From assembly GCA_934778205.1 (NCBI GenBank), contig CAKVOD010000002.1:62001-126000 (forward strand): 64,000 bases of DNA, written 5' to 3'. The notes beneath the pieces are model-generated. The model saw only the letters and a list, made by a program, of their open reading frames with translations. It did no database searches and was not told the DNA's origin. Made by a program: the position numbers and the translations under genes. Positions 24,943 to 33,847 of the stretch are shown here, piece by piece. How positions within the stretch are numbered: position 1 is the stretch's first letter; every line of letters begins with the position of its first letter. Origin of the DNA: an uncultured Clostridia bacterium. Its GTDB lineage: Bacteria; Bacillota; Clostridia; Christensenellales; UBA1242.

Positions 24943-25959
24943 ATGACTAATTTGCTTGAAGTTGGAGTCGCATTCACGCTAGGAGACCTAACGGTAAAAT
25001 GGTATGGCATCATCATAGCGACGGGCGTACTTGTCGCTGTTTTGATTGCGTGCTACAATGCAAAACTCAAAGGTTATAGTAAAGATTTTCCGTATGAATT
25101 ACTGTTGTGGTGCTTTCCGCTTGCAATAATAGGCGCGAGAGTATATTACATCATTTTTTCAGGACAGTCGTATACATTTGCCGAGGCAATCGCGATTTGG
25201 AATGGCGGTATGGCAATCTATGGTGGAATCATCGGCGGACTGATAGGTCTTATCCTGTATTCTGTTATAAAAAACAAAAATCTTTTGCAAATTACGGATA
25301 TTGTCGCTCCAAGTTTAATTGTTGCGCAAGCAATCGGCAGGTGGGGGAACTTTGCCAATCAAGAAGTGTATGGACAAGTTGTCACAGATTCCGCGCAACA
25401 ATGGTTTCCATTTGCTGTCTACATAGAAAGCCTCGGCGAGTGGCATTATGCAATGTTTTTCTATGAAAGTATGATGTGTTTGATAGGCTTTATCCTTTTG
25501 ATGTTTCTTTTCAAGAAAACAAAGTCTTGTGGAGTTGTCACAGCCACATATTTGATATTTTACGGGATTGAGAGGTTCATTCTTGAAGGAATGCGACAAG
25601 AAAGTGAAATTTTGTTCATATCAGGCACAAAAATACCTGTTTCGCAAGTCGTCAGTGTTGGATTTGTGATTATAGGAATCGTCATTTTAGTTGTTATGCA
25701 AATTTTGGCGCGCAAGAGGGTGCAAGCCACAATTGGTGCAAAACAGCAAAAACAAGAAAGCACACAAAAAATGCAAAAAACACATACAAAAGTTGCAAAG
25801 CAAAACAAAAATGGCAATGTTGTAAATGTGTCGAAAAACGAGAGGGATAATGCTGTTGAGTGTGCTAAAGCCGAAGGGGTGGCAAACGATTCTGTCGCAA
25901 ATAATCCAAACACAAATAGTCAAAAGGGAAACATAAATGAAGAAAATTCAAATTTATAA
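24943..25959 (+). CDS. lgt: prolipoprotein diacylglyceryl transferase with long polar C-terminal tail
   Basis: 338 residues. Seven membrane helices carry the Lgt motifs: WYGIIIATGV, IGARVYYIIF, AIWNGGMAIYGGIIGG, QAIGRWGNFANQEVYG (the Lgt signature with the essential Arg/Asn), and FYGIERFILEGMRQ. It transfers diacylglycerol to lipobox cysteines, consistent with the lipoproteins in this window. The last 75 residues are a Gln/Lys/Asn-rich low-complexity cytoplasmic extension, longer than usual. Its end overlaps the next gene by 23 bases. Confidence 0.93.
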   Translation: MTNLLEVGVAFTLGDLTVKWYGIIIATGVLVAVLIACYNAKLKGYSKDFPYELLLWCFPLAIIGARVYYIIFSGQSYTFAEAIAIWNGGMAIYGGIIGGLIGLILYSVIKNKNLLQITDIVAPSLIVAQAIGRWGNFANQEVYGQVVTDSAQQWFPFAVYIESLGEWHYAMFFYESMMCLIGFILLMFLFKKTKSCGVVTATYLIFYGIERFILEGMRQESEILFISGTKIPVSQVVSVGFVIIGIVILVVMQILARKRVQATIGAKQQKQESTQKMQKTHTKVAKQNKNGNVVNVSKNERDNAVECAKAEGVANDSVANNPNTNSQKGNINEENSNL

Positions 25960-26341
25960 TATTGTTTTTGGAACAGTTATAGCGTTATATGTTCTGTGCT
26001 TTATTTTAAATATATGCGGGGTCAATCAGTTCAAATTCATTGAGGAGTATTGGTTTCCTATATTCCTTGTGATGATGGGCATTCTGGTGTTTACGCGTGG
26101 CATACTTTTCTATAGTGACTCATCTATGTTTTCTGGTATCGCCCTTGTTCTTGTCGGGGCGACATTTGCGGTAAAACAAGGGTTTGATTTAAAATTCTAT
26201 TATGTTTTGCCAATAATGTTGGCGGGCATTGCAATCAGTATGCTAGTGACATTTTGGGTGTTCAAGAACAAACTTTACCTAAAAGCGTTTTGCGTCGCAA
26301 TGGCGTTGACCGCTATTAGTTGTGTGGGGTACGCATTTTAG
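25937..26341 (+). CDS. four-helix membrane protein, unknown function
   Basis: 134 residues with four hydrophobic segments (about 8-28, 36-54, 62-80, 90-110, plus a fifth weak one), arranged like DUF5668/LiaI-type small membrane proteins (EEYWFPIFLVMMGILVFTRG). I cannot fix the family. It overlaps the lgt tail and is probably translated from the same mRNA. Confidence 0.7.
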   Translation: MKKIQIYNIVFGTVIALYVLCFILNICGVNQFKFIEEYWFPIFLVMMGILVFTRGILFYSDSSMFSGIALVLVGATFAVKQGFDLKFYYVLPIMLAGIAISMLVTFWVFKNKLYLKAFCVAMALTAISCVGYAF

Positions 26342-26359
26342 TAACAAAAGGAGAAATTA

Positions 26360-27232
26360 ATGAATAATTTTGACATTGAACGAAAAGGATACAATAAAAA
26401 AGAAGTCGACAAGTATTTGTTTGAATTGAGTTCTAAGTATGAACAACAAATTGAAAGACTGAATCAAGACAAAATGGAAATTCAAGCGGAACTTATGCAA
26501 TCAAGGCTGGAACTAGATTCCTATAAAAGCAAAGATGACCAAATTTCCAACGCGCTTGTTGTTGCTGTCGAAACAGCAAAAGAAATCGAATCTAGCGCTA
26601 AGACGGTATATGAACTTGAGATAAAACGGGTAAAAGTCCTCTACAAAAAGTGGAGCAATATCCTAAATGAAATACGAGCCTTGTATCCTAATATAAATAA
26701 AATGAGTGGTATATCAACTTTGTTTAACGAATTTCAAGAAGCCCTGAACAAGATTTTGCAAAAAGAAAACGAAATTTCGCAAATGCCAAGCAATGTAAGT
26801 AGCACAGCGGAAAAAGTCTATGCAAAAACACTCTTGTCGAGAATGTGGGGCAAAAATGCGAACACCGACGTCAAGAAAAAAAAGAACGTCATCGAACCGA
26901 CAACAACAGTTAAAAGAGCCGACACAGCAGAGAAATCTAGGGAAGAATATAAGCAAATGGACTTTTCATCGCAACAAAAAGCAAACGAAAGTGAAGGCGA
27001 GTTTGAAAAGTTTTTAAAAAGTGAATTTGAGGACTTTGATAACTTTCAATATAAATCTAGTCATAAAGATGCCAATATTTCGCCTGAAAAGAAATCAAAA
27101 TATCTTGATGCCTTAGAACAAAGTCTCAATAAGTCGCAATCTACTGACGACAATCAGTTTGATATGCTTGAAGCGTTGAAACCTAAAGAGGACTTGAAAG
27201 ATATAATGAAATCTTTTAACTTAGACGACTAA
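26360..27232 (+). CDS. DivIVA-domain protein
   Basis: 290 residues. The N-terminus FDIERKGYNKKEVDKYLFEL is the DivIVA membrane-targeting segment, followed by a coiled coil (residues 20-65) and a second helical region. The C-terminal half is Lys/Glu/Ser-rich and disordered. Such proteins sit at curved membranes at the division site or pole. There is an AAGGAG ribosome binding site. It ends the lgt operon and is followed by a strong terminator. Confidence 0.82.
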   Translation: MNNFDIERKGYNKKEVDKYLFELSSKYEQQIERLNQDKMEIQAELMQSRLELDSYKSKDDQISNALVVAVETAKEIESSAKTVYELEIKRVKVLYKKWSNILNEIRALYPNINKMSGISTLFNEFQEALNKILQKENEISQMPSNVSSTAEKVYAKTLLSRMWGKNANTDVKKKKNVIEPTTTVKRADTAEKSREEYKQMDFSSQQKANESEGEFEKFLKSEFEDFDNFQYKSSHKDANISPEKKSKYLDALEQSLNKSQSTDDNQFDMLEALKPKEDLKDIMKSFNLDD

Positions 27233-27300
27233 TTGTGGCACAAATTAAATTTCATAAAAATCGTATCAAAAAAAAACTATAAAAAGTGAAAACTTTTTTG

Positions 27301-27340
27301 AAAAATATCAAACATTGTGTGCAAAATGTTTGATATTTTT
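27301..27340 (+). terminator. intrinsic terminator after the DivIVA gene
   Basis: 16-base arms AAAAATATCAAACATT (27301-27316) and AATGTTTGATATTTTT (27325-27340), loop of 8. The 3' arm overlaps the -35 of the next promoter. Confidence 0.85.
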
Positions 27341-27358
27341 CCGTTAATGTGATAAACT
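27330..27358 (+). promoter_or_regulatory. promoter of the poly-G surface protein gene
   Basis: TTGATA at 27330-27335 and TAAACT at 27353-27358, spacer 17. It overlaps the upstream terminator. Confidence 0.55.
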
Positions 27359-27391
27359 AAAGTCAATAATTCATTATGTGAGGTGAAATAA

Positions 27392-30300
27392 ATGAAAAAT
27401 AGAACAAATGCTCCACGAATGGGGGGGGGGGGGGTATATAAGTCTAGCCACTGCAATAGCAGCATAAAGCACTATTTTGTTACGCATAATGCAGAAAAAC
27501 AACAGGATACTCACGCAAATTTCAAAACTGAATATAAAAAACAAAGCGCTACAACACAACTTGTGTTGTGGCTTTTGGTGGTTTGTTTATTCGCTGTATT
27601 TTCTGTTATGCCATTATATGGGGCGTCTTGTAGTATTAGTGATGCAAATAACTTTTATAGAGCAGAAGAATATTATGATTGGAAGAATGCCACAGTATTT
27701 GTTGTTGGTGATGGAAGTAGAAGTCATCACACAGGTTCAGTTAATACAGTGAACAATGGTCTCTCTTTTAATAGACCTGCGTTATTTGTAGAGAATGGAA
27801 GTATGAATGAAGATGTGCTCTCAGACTTGGTAGGGATATTAAATGATAATAGTATACTAAGCAAACCAACTAAAATTGGTAGTGATGGAACAAAGTATTA
27901 TTCTGCGAAAAGTTTTGGACACTATGGTAAGCAAGAAGATTGGGATGAATATAAAAAAGGTAATTCTAGATTATTAGTTAATTTATTCAACAGTTTCAAC
28001 GGACGAATGTGGCAATTTGTATATCGTTCTGTTAATGATAAGCAAGATATTTTAACACTATATATGTGTGCTCCTTATGCTAATATCAATTTTAATGGGA
28101 ACGCTCCGCAAAATGGATACTATAAAGATAGTGAATTAAGAACATTTGTTAATAAAACATATGATGAATTAAAATCTAAGTATACAAATTTGGATAAATA
28201 TGCAGTATTGCCCAAAGATTTGCCAGGAGATTGGCAAAGTGGCGTAAATCAAACAGGATTGGATAAAATAGATAGTTCATATACATATGGAGCAAGCAAG
28301 AGTTCTTGTTATGGCGATTTTGATGCAATTAATAATGGGATGGATACTTCTAATACGTTACATCCACAATGGACGAGCACGAATAGTAGTACAAATCCTT
28401 ATGAAAATGATAAATTATGGGTACCAAGTAATTATGAAGTTTTTTATAAAGATAATATCACAGATGGGAATGCGAGTTTTATAGGAACTCGCCGTATTAT
28501 GCCAGGTCCTAATGGTGCTTATCTATTTTATACAAACAATGATAGTGGCGGTACGGATGGCGAAAAAGATGGTCGTTCGGGGTTGTGGGAGTTAAATGGT
28601 TATGATAGGTCAACAAACTATTCAAATTCGTTTGATGATAGGGATTCGTGGTTGCGTTCTGGAACATCAAAAAATGATAATTGCGTAGAGGCTGTAGGGT
28701 CAATTGGGGATGGTAAGAGCGTTTTTGTTGGAGGAAAAATAGGAGTACGTGTTGCGATTCATCTTGATCTAAAAGCACTTGTAAAAGATTATGGCATAAC
28801 GTTTCAAACAATGACAATTGACACAAACGGTGGTACGCTTGCAAGTGGTGTACCAACTACTGCAAAAGGAACAAAAACAACTAAATATGAACTTCCTTTG
28901 GCAAGTCAATTAACTAAAACAGGGTACAAACTGAGCAAGTATATTCTTGCTAGTGGAGAAGGGGCGATATTGGATAGTGCCGATGATAATAATAGCAATG
29001 CTTCAATATATATATTCGGTACGAACAATGCCACTGTAAAAGCAGTATGGGAAGTTAATAAAATGACTAATCCTATTATGGTAACTGAAATGTCATTAAC
29101 ATATAACGGGAATCTACAGTTATTAGTTTCTGTTAGCAACGCACAAGGTGCGGTGTATTACGCTGTGGGCACACAACTGACAGCAAGCAACTATAGTTCG
29201 TCAGGGAGTACAACTATTCCGTCGAAGACGAATGCGGGAACTTATACTATTTACTACTATTGTGTAGGAAATAGTGAGTATAAGCCAGCATCTGGCAGTG
29301 TGCAAAGCACAATCGCTAAAGCAAAACTCGCTATGCCAACAAGTCTAAGTGTTACAAACGAAGGAGTTGTTACTTGGACGGCAACAACGGGTGCAACGAG
29401 TTATCAAATCAGCATAGACAACAATACGTGGCAAACAGCAAGTTCTGGCATTGATTATAATTCGACAATCGTTGAAAGCACGGGCAGTAGGACAGTTTAC
29501 GTAAGAGCTGTGACAACTGACACAACAAATTATATCACGCCGAGTGATAATGCTATTAAAACGGTAAAAGTCTATAGCCTTGTAATCAACAAAGGAACTG
29601 GAGTTAGTTCAGTCACGGGTGCAGGTAACTATATTGAGGGTAGAAGCGTTGCAATAAGTGCTAATCTTGCTACGGGATATTATTTTGAGGGGTGGACAGT
29701 TTCATCTGGAAGTGCTCCTGTAGACGTAAGCAAGATTTCTACAACAATAACAATCAATGCAACAACAACATTGGTTGCAAATGCAAAGGCTAGCAACTGC
29801 ACAATAACAGTGTCAATCAACAATGCTGTGGGCAGAGAGTTTATTGTTTATATTCTTGGAGATGACGAACAACCTATTTATCAAATAGTGGCATCTAATG
29901 GAAATTCGTCAATGAAGTTTAGTTATAAGCAAACAAAAGAATTCTCGGTACTAATTTTCCGCGCAATAGCGGTTAAAGCCACAATCAATAATGAATCTGT
30001 TATCAGTAAGACGTTTACAGCAAACGGCGACCAAACGATTACCGTAAAAATAACTAGCATAGACGAAACTTTAAACAACTGGACAACAACATATAGTAAG
30101 CCTACAACTTCAACAAATGTAAATGTTTCAAATGTAATCGAATCAAATGAAACAAATGTATTCCCACAAAATGAGAATGAAATTGTTTGTGATGAAACGG
30201 GTTGCGAAAATGAAGTTGATAATATAGTGAGTTTTGCACTAGAAAGTGAAAACTCACTTGATGAAGTGGAAAACATTGTCAGCACAAATGAAACAAAAAC

Positions 30301-30487
30301 CAATACCGATTTTGATGAAACAAAAGAAATACTTACAAGCGTTGAAAATGAGAAAGTGACCATTGAAAAACAAAATCGCTACATATTGAAATTGTATGAC
30401 AAATTTTTGCTAAAGAATTACAAAGAAATAGTTATGAATTGCTATGTAAGCGTAGTCAAAAATGCGGTAATAAGGGAAATATTTTAA
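27392..30487 (+). CDS. large secreted/surface protein with a poly-G tract near its start (candidate phase-variable)
   Basis: 1031 residues. GAGGTG precedes ATG 27392. The codons after Met10 run through a 14-G tract (27421-27434) encoding four Gly. A membrane/signal segment follows at residues about 57-78 (LVLWLLVVCLFAVFSVMPLYG), so the signal is preceded by an unusual polar 55-residue extension. The exported part has a unique region (80-470), a Listeria-Bacteroides-repeat-like segment (MTIDTNGGTLASGVP), an MBG/Ig-like segment (LTYNGNLQLLVSVSN), an Fn3-like segment, and an InlB_B-type domain (EGRSVAISANLATGYYFEGW). The C-terminus is acidic and has no LPXTG anchor. The role is probably adhesion or surface display, by inference only. 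Confidence 0.85.
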   Translation: MKNRTNAPRMGGGGVYKSSHCNSSIKHYFVTHNAEKQQDTHANFKTEYKKQSATTQLVLWLLVVCLFAVFSVMPLYGASCSISDANNFYRAEEYYDWKNATVFVVGDGSRSHHTGSVNTVNNGLSFNRPALFVENGSMNEDVLSDLVGILNDNSILSKPTKIGSDGTKYYSAKSFGHYGKQEDWDEYKKGNSRLLVNLFNSFNGRMWQFVYRSVNDKQDILTLYMCAPYANINFNGNAPQNGYYKDSELRTFVNKTYDELKSKYTNLDKYAVLPKDLPGDWQSGVNQTGLDKIDSSYTYGASKSSCYGDFDAINNGMDTSNTLHPQWTSTNSSTNPYENDKLWVPSNYEVFYKDNITDGNASFIGTRRIMPGPNGAYLFYTNNDSGGTDGEKDGRSGLWELNGYDRSTNYSNSFDDRDSWLRSGTSKNDNCVEAVGSIGDGKSVFVGGKIGVRVAIHLDLKALVKDYGITFQTMTIDTNGGTLASGVPTTAKGTKTTKYELPLASQLTKTGYKLSKYILASGEGAILDSADDNNSNASIYIFGTNNATVKAVWEVNKMTNPIMVTEMSLTYNGNLQLLVSVSNAQGAVYYAVGTQLTASNYSSSGSTTIPSKTNAGTYTIYYYCVGNSEYKPASGSVQSTIAKAKLAMPTSLSVTNEGVVTWTATTGATSYQISIDNNTWQTASSGIDYNSTIVESTGSRTVYVRAVTTDTTNYITPSDNAIKTVKVYSLVINKGTGVSSVTGAGNYIEGRSVAISANLATGYYFEGWTVSSGSAPVDVSKISTTITINATTTLVANAKASNCTITVSINNAVGREFIVYILGDDEQPIYQIVASNGNSSMKFSYKQTKEFSVLIFRAIAVKATINNESVISKTFTANGDQTITVKITSIDETLNNWTTTYSKPTTSTNVNVSNVIESNETNVFPQNENEIVCDETGCENEVDNIVSFALESENSLDEVENIVSTNETKTNTDFDETKEILTSVENEKVTIEKQNRYILKLYDKFLLKNYKEIVMNCYVSVVKNAVIREIF
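27421..27434 (+). repeat. 14-G homopolymer in coding sequence
   Basis: Fourteen consecutive G, beginning with the G of an in-frame ATG. With 14 G the 1031-codon frame is open. With 15 G a TAA follows within three codons of the tract; with 13 G a TAA arrives 11 codons after it. No other G run of this size exists in the AT-rich window. Confidence 0.97.
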
Positions 30488-30496
30488 TTAGACACT

Positions 30497-30562
30497 AAAA
30501 AGGCACACAGCGTTTTGAAGTGAACCCAATAGGGGACACTTCATTATACTGTGCGCTTTTTT
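30497..30562 (+). terminator. nested-hairpin terminator (copy 1)
   Basis: Outer arms AAAAAGGCACACAG and CTGTGCGCTTTTTT enclose an inner hairpin TGAAGTGAACCC-AATA-GGGGACACTTCA (30516-30543). The T-run is on the plus strand, just after the surface protein gene. A sibling lies at 46591-46649. Confidence 0.8.
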
Positions 30563-30593
30563 GATTTAATTATTACTATAAATGGGCAAATGT

Positions 30594-31301
30594 TTATAAG
30601 TTATATTTGCCAGTGAAATTGTCTAACAACTCGAATATCCATTTTGCGTAGTCATTGAGCAAGGTCGTTTTATCAAGCCATTTTGTAACAAAATCATTGA
30701 TTGCTGGAACAACGCAAAGCAGGTTGATGATGGCGATGACGCCTGCGACATATATAAGTCCTTTGATTGCGCCAAATGCAAAACCGAGAACTCTGTCAAG
30801 CCCGTTGATTGCACGATTTTCAGTGATTTTATCGAATAGTTTGCCGAGCAAGGCAAGTGCAATTCTAATGAGCAAGAACAACAATATTGCTGCACAAATT
30901 GTTGTAAGTAAGCCCCCGAGTTGCCCTGAAAACCACGCTTGAACATTTTGTCCGCTTGCAATTGTTTTGCCACCGAGCATAATAACAAGCAATGATTTAA
31001 GAACCCCGCTGACATTGAAACTGTCAATCAATGTAGATGCTTTTGTTGCGTCGGCAACTTCATAGTCGAGCGAGCCAAAATTTGAGACAACCTTTGTCAT
31101 CATATCGGTAAACATTTTTGAGATGTTGCCACCAAAAATATTATCAACAAAACTTCCAAACATTGGCGCAAGCCAAACTGCAAGCACGACGGAAAGTGCT
31201 ATTCCGACCAATGAAATAAGGGATGCAAGAAAACCTTGTTTAAGTCCCCACAACGCAAAAAGAATTATGAGGACAATAAACACGATATCAATCCAAAACA
31301 T
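30594..31301 (-). CDS. CvpA family membrane protein
   Basis: 235 residues. N-terminal helices with the CvpA pattern WIDIVFIVLIILFALWGLKQG and FLASLISLVGIALSVVLAVW, a soluble middle, and further helices with LDRVLGFAFGAIKGLIYVAG, typical of the family. CvpA relatives affect envelope stability; the exact role in Firmicutes is unclear. ATG 31301 has AAGGAG 6 bases upstream; the longer frame starts in the leader. Confidence 0.88.
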   Translation of the reverse strand: MFWIDIVFIVLIILFALWGLKQGFLASLISLVGIALSVVLAVWLAPMFGSFVDNIFGGNISKMFTDMMTKVVSNFGSLDYEVADATKASTLIDSFNVSGVLKSLLVIMLGGKTIASGQNVQAWFSGQLGGLLTTICAAILLFLLIRIALALLGKLFDKITENRAINGLDRVLGFAFGAIKGLIYVAGVIAIINLLCVVPAINDFVTKWLDKTTLLNDYAKWIFELLDNFTGKYNL

Positions 31302-31321
31302 TATTTTCTCCTTTTGCATAT

Positions 31322-31350
31322 ATAATAGCATAAAAAATTATTTTTGTCAT
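31322..31350 (-). promoter_or_regulatory. promoter of cvpA
   Basis: Minus strand ATGACA (31350-31345) and TATTAT (31327-31322), spacer 17. Confidence 0.55.
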
Positions 31351-31458
31351 CTTTTTTCGACATAAAATAGAAAAATGTATATAAATTTTACGCACAATAA
31401 ATATAAATGAAGTCTTTATAAAAATATTATATCAAAAATTTGAGTTGATTATACAAAA

Positions 31459-31479
31459 AACGAGCATTTGGGGCTCGTT
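31459..31479 (-). terminator. terminator of the PRC-barrel gene
   Basis: AACGAGC (31459-31465) and GCTCGTT (31473-31479). On the minus strand the stem is followed by TTTTTTG. Confidence 0.75.
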
Positions 31480-31508
31480 CTCTTTGAAATAGTATAGGGG
31501 GCGACAAA

Positions 31509-32255
31509 TTACATTGAAAAAATTGACAATTCTTTGATTTTACCATTTTTTTTGGCATTTTCTATAGTTTTTAGTGAAATAGGCGTGCCTTTTTTGGCGA
31601 TTAGTTCTTTGGACTGAGAATACAAGTTTTGTGTGATTGTGCGTCCGATTAGAAAATTCACGGAACTTGTAACTTTGGAGGGCAGGGTGGCAATTTGCGG
31701 TTGCGAAGGGGTTGCAAGTGCTTGTATGTTATCCGTTCTCAAAATTGTGACTGGTTCGTCGGTTTTTATTAGACGCGGGCGCTTTTGTTCGCAAAATTTG
31801 GAAACATTGATTTTTTTGTCTTTGTCTTGCACGACAAGTGCATTTTCGCTAAATGAGGCAAGGTCGGCTATGTCGATTGTTGTGTTGTTTGATAGCAAAA
31901 CTTTTTCAACGACAAATTTTTCATCAAAAAAAATATCAATTACATTTCCCATACTGTTGCCTTTTGTTGTAAAGGCGTGTAAATTTATGGGGTTGTTATA
32001 GACAATTTGTGGTTCAAAATTTGAGATTGGCTCCAAACAACTAGCATTTTTAACAACTAAAGCATTTTCGCCGATTGAAAAAATGCTAGATGTTGGGATA
32101 ACATATTCGTCAATTTGTTCGTTTTCGTTAAAAACGATTAAGTATTTGATTTTTTGTAGTTTTTTATCAAAAATGGCGGTTTTGATTGTTCCTTCAACCT
32201 TACCATTGAACAGACTTAAGATTGGCTTACTGAGTATCTCGGATAGTTTATACAT
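31509..32255 (-). CDS. protein with two PRC-barrel-like domains
   Basis: 248 residues. Two PRC-barrel-like repeats: residues 1-80 (MYKLSEILSKPILSLFNGKV, DKKLQKIKYLIVF, YVIPTSSIFSIGENALVV) and 90-150 (GNSMGNVIDIFFDEKFVVEK, ENALVVQDK). The C-terminus has IGRTITQNLYSQSKELIAKK followed by KGTPISLKTIENAKKNGKI. Single-copy relatives (YlmC/YmxH) occur in sporulating Firmicutes. Function unknown. Confidence 0.7.
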   Translation of the reverse strand: MYKLSEILSKPILSLFNGKVEGTIKTAIFDKKLQKIKYLIVFNENEQIDEYVIPTSSIFSIGENALVVKNASCLEPISNFEPQIVYNNPINLHAFTTKGNSMGNVIDIFFDEKFVVEKVLLSNNTTIDIADLASFSENALVVQDKDKKINVSKFCEQKRPRLIKTDEPVTILRTDNIQALATPSQPQIATLPSKVTSSVNFLIGRTITQNLYSQSKELIAKKGTPISLKTIENAKKNGKIKELSIFSM

Positions 32256-32360
32256 TATTTCCTCCTGTTTAAATTATATTATGACTTGTCCTAGCATATT
32301 ATGACTTTGTTTGCTTGAATTTTTGTATTTGTTGTGCTATAATCTTTTAGGTAAATTAAT

Positions 32361-33113
32361 ATGTTGTTTGCAAAGAAAATACAAAGTCCTTTTGAAGAAG
32401 GTATTTTGTCTCAACAAAAAATAAAGAATAGAAAAATTAAACTTGGCTCAAAACTAATAGTTGAGGCAAATCAATACGCTTTTGTTTGCGTGAAAAATAA
32501 GGCATATGAAAAATTTTACGAGGGGGAATTTGAACTCAACGGCGGTTTTTTGCCTCAAACTTTCAAAGTTTGCGGGCTAAACAAACCGCGCAAACGTAGA
32601 ATTTCAAAAGAATTGTACTATCCACAAGCATTCAATGCGAGTATCATTTTTTTGAATTTGCAGGAATATAAAGATGTCAAGTTCAAAACGCCTAGTTTTT
32701 TGCTCTTTGATGAACACTGCGATGTGCGTTTGAAAATTGAAGGTAGTTTTGATTTTGAAATTTTTGATAAAAACTCTTTTGCTGACTTTGTTGCAAAGTA
32801 CAAGAGAGGAAATGACTATTTGATGAATAGTATTTCAAAATTTGTCGCAAAAAAAATAAGATATGAGTTTCATAAAGAAGAAATATCTATTGTTGAATTT
32901 TTGATGAAAAATTCGAATTATTTGTATGCAAGAATTGAGAAAAAGTTAACAAAACGACTTGATAAAATAGGGATAAAAATCAATAATTTTACAATCAGCA
33001 ATACTATTCTTTGTTCGCGAAGCCAACGAAAAGTCAATGAACTACTTGCTAGCGGAGATATAGTTTTACAATACCAAAATAAGGATATTGATGCGGGAGA
33101 GATAGAATGTTAG
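32361..33113 (+). CDS. SPFH-like protein (YdjI/virion core-like), short form
   Basis: 250 residues with no membrane helix. GSKLIVEANQYAFVCVKNKA and YEGEFELNGGFLP resemble the start of YdjI-type SPFH proteins, where a strand pair binds a membrane scaffold. LFDEHCDVRLKIEGSFDFEI and a later helix-rich part complete an SPFH-like domain. The zinc-ribbon tail often present in YdjI is missing. It overlaps the ABC ATPase gene by 7 bases, so it belongs to that operon. Assignment is by pattern only. Confidence 0.6.
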   Translation: MLFAKKIQSPFEEGILSQQKIKNRKIKLGSKLIVEANQYAFVCVKNKAYEKFYEGEFELNGGFLPQTFKVCGLNKPRKRRISKELYYPQAFNASIIFLNLQEYKDVKFKTPSFLLFDEHCDVRLKIEGSFDFEIFDKNSFADFVAKYKRGNDYLMNSISKFVAKKIRYEFHKEEISIVEFLMKNSNYLYARIEKKLTKRLDKIGIKINNFTISNTILCSRSQRKVNELLASGDIVLQYQNKDIDAGEIEC

Positions 33114-33847
33114 AAATAAATAATGTTTCCAAAATTTTTAAAAAGGGCGACAAAGAGTTTGTGGCGGTAGATTCACTCACTTTTGGTGTTAAGGCTGGCG
33201 AAATTTTTGGGCTAATTGGCACAAATGGCGCGGGAAAGACTACAACAATGCGTATGATTGCTACTACTCTAAGACCCAGTGTCGGGGATATAAAGGTTTG
33301 TGGCTTTGACACGGTCAAACAAGACGAACAAGTGCGCAAAAACATTGGCATATTATTTGGCGGGGACACGGGGTTATATGACCGTTTGACCGCGCGCGAA
33401 AACATCCGATATTTTGGAGAACTAAACGGTATGGACAACGACGAAATTGAACAACAAATTGAACGATTAAGTCAAGCGTTTGGACTTCAAGATTACTTAG
33501 ATAGACGTTGTGGCAATTTTTCGCGCGGTATGAAACAAAAAACATCGTTTGCGCGCGCTATCATTCACAATCCACAGGTTATGTTGTTTGACGAGCCGAC
33601 ATCGGGACTTGATATTCTAGCGAGTGAGGAAGTTCTTGATTTTATCAAACAATGCAAGAAAATGGGAAAAACAATTTTGCTTTCGTCGCACAATATGCAA
33701 GAGGTCGAAGAACTTTGTGACCGCGCCTTGATTATTGACAAGGGGCGAACTATGGCGCAAGGTACTTTGCCTCAAATCGATGAATTTTGCGGATGTCAAA
33801 GCATTAAAGAGTCGTTTATAAAATTAGTAAAGCGGGGCGAATTATGA
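33107..33847 (+). CDS. ABC transporter ATPase (NatA/CcmA type)
   Basis: 246 residues. Walker A GTNGAGKTTTMRM, signature NFSRGMKQKTSFARA, Walker B MLFDEPTSGLD, switch His LSSHNMQE. The text GFDTVKQDEQVRKNIGILFG is typical of NatA-like sodium/drug exporters. Translation is coupled on both sides (7-base and 4-base overlaps) with the SPFH-like gene and the permease. Confidence 0.9.
   Translation: MLEINNVSKIFKKGDKEFVAVDSLTFGVKAGEIFGLIGTNGAGKTTTMRMIATTLRPSVGDIKVCGFDTVKQDEQVRKNIGILFGGDTGLYDRLTARENIRYFGELNGMDNDEIEQQIERLSQAFGLQDYLDRRCGNFSRGMKQKTSFARAIIHNPQVMLFDEPTSGLDILASEEVLDFIKQCKKMGKTILLSSHNMQEVEELCDRALIIDKGRTMAQGTLPQIDEFCGCQSIKESFIKLVKRGEL

Noticed and set aside
27477..27752. 91-residue ORF inside the poly-G surface gene in another frame
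   Set aside because: No ribosome binding site, and its sequence is the shifted reading of the signal region. It would not restore the long frame.
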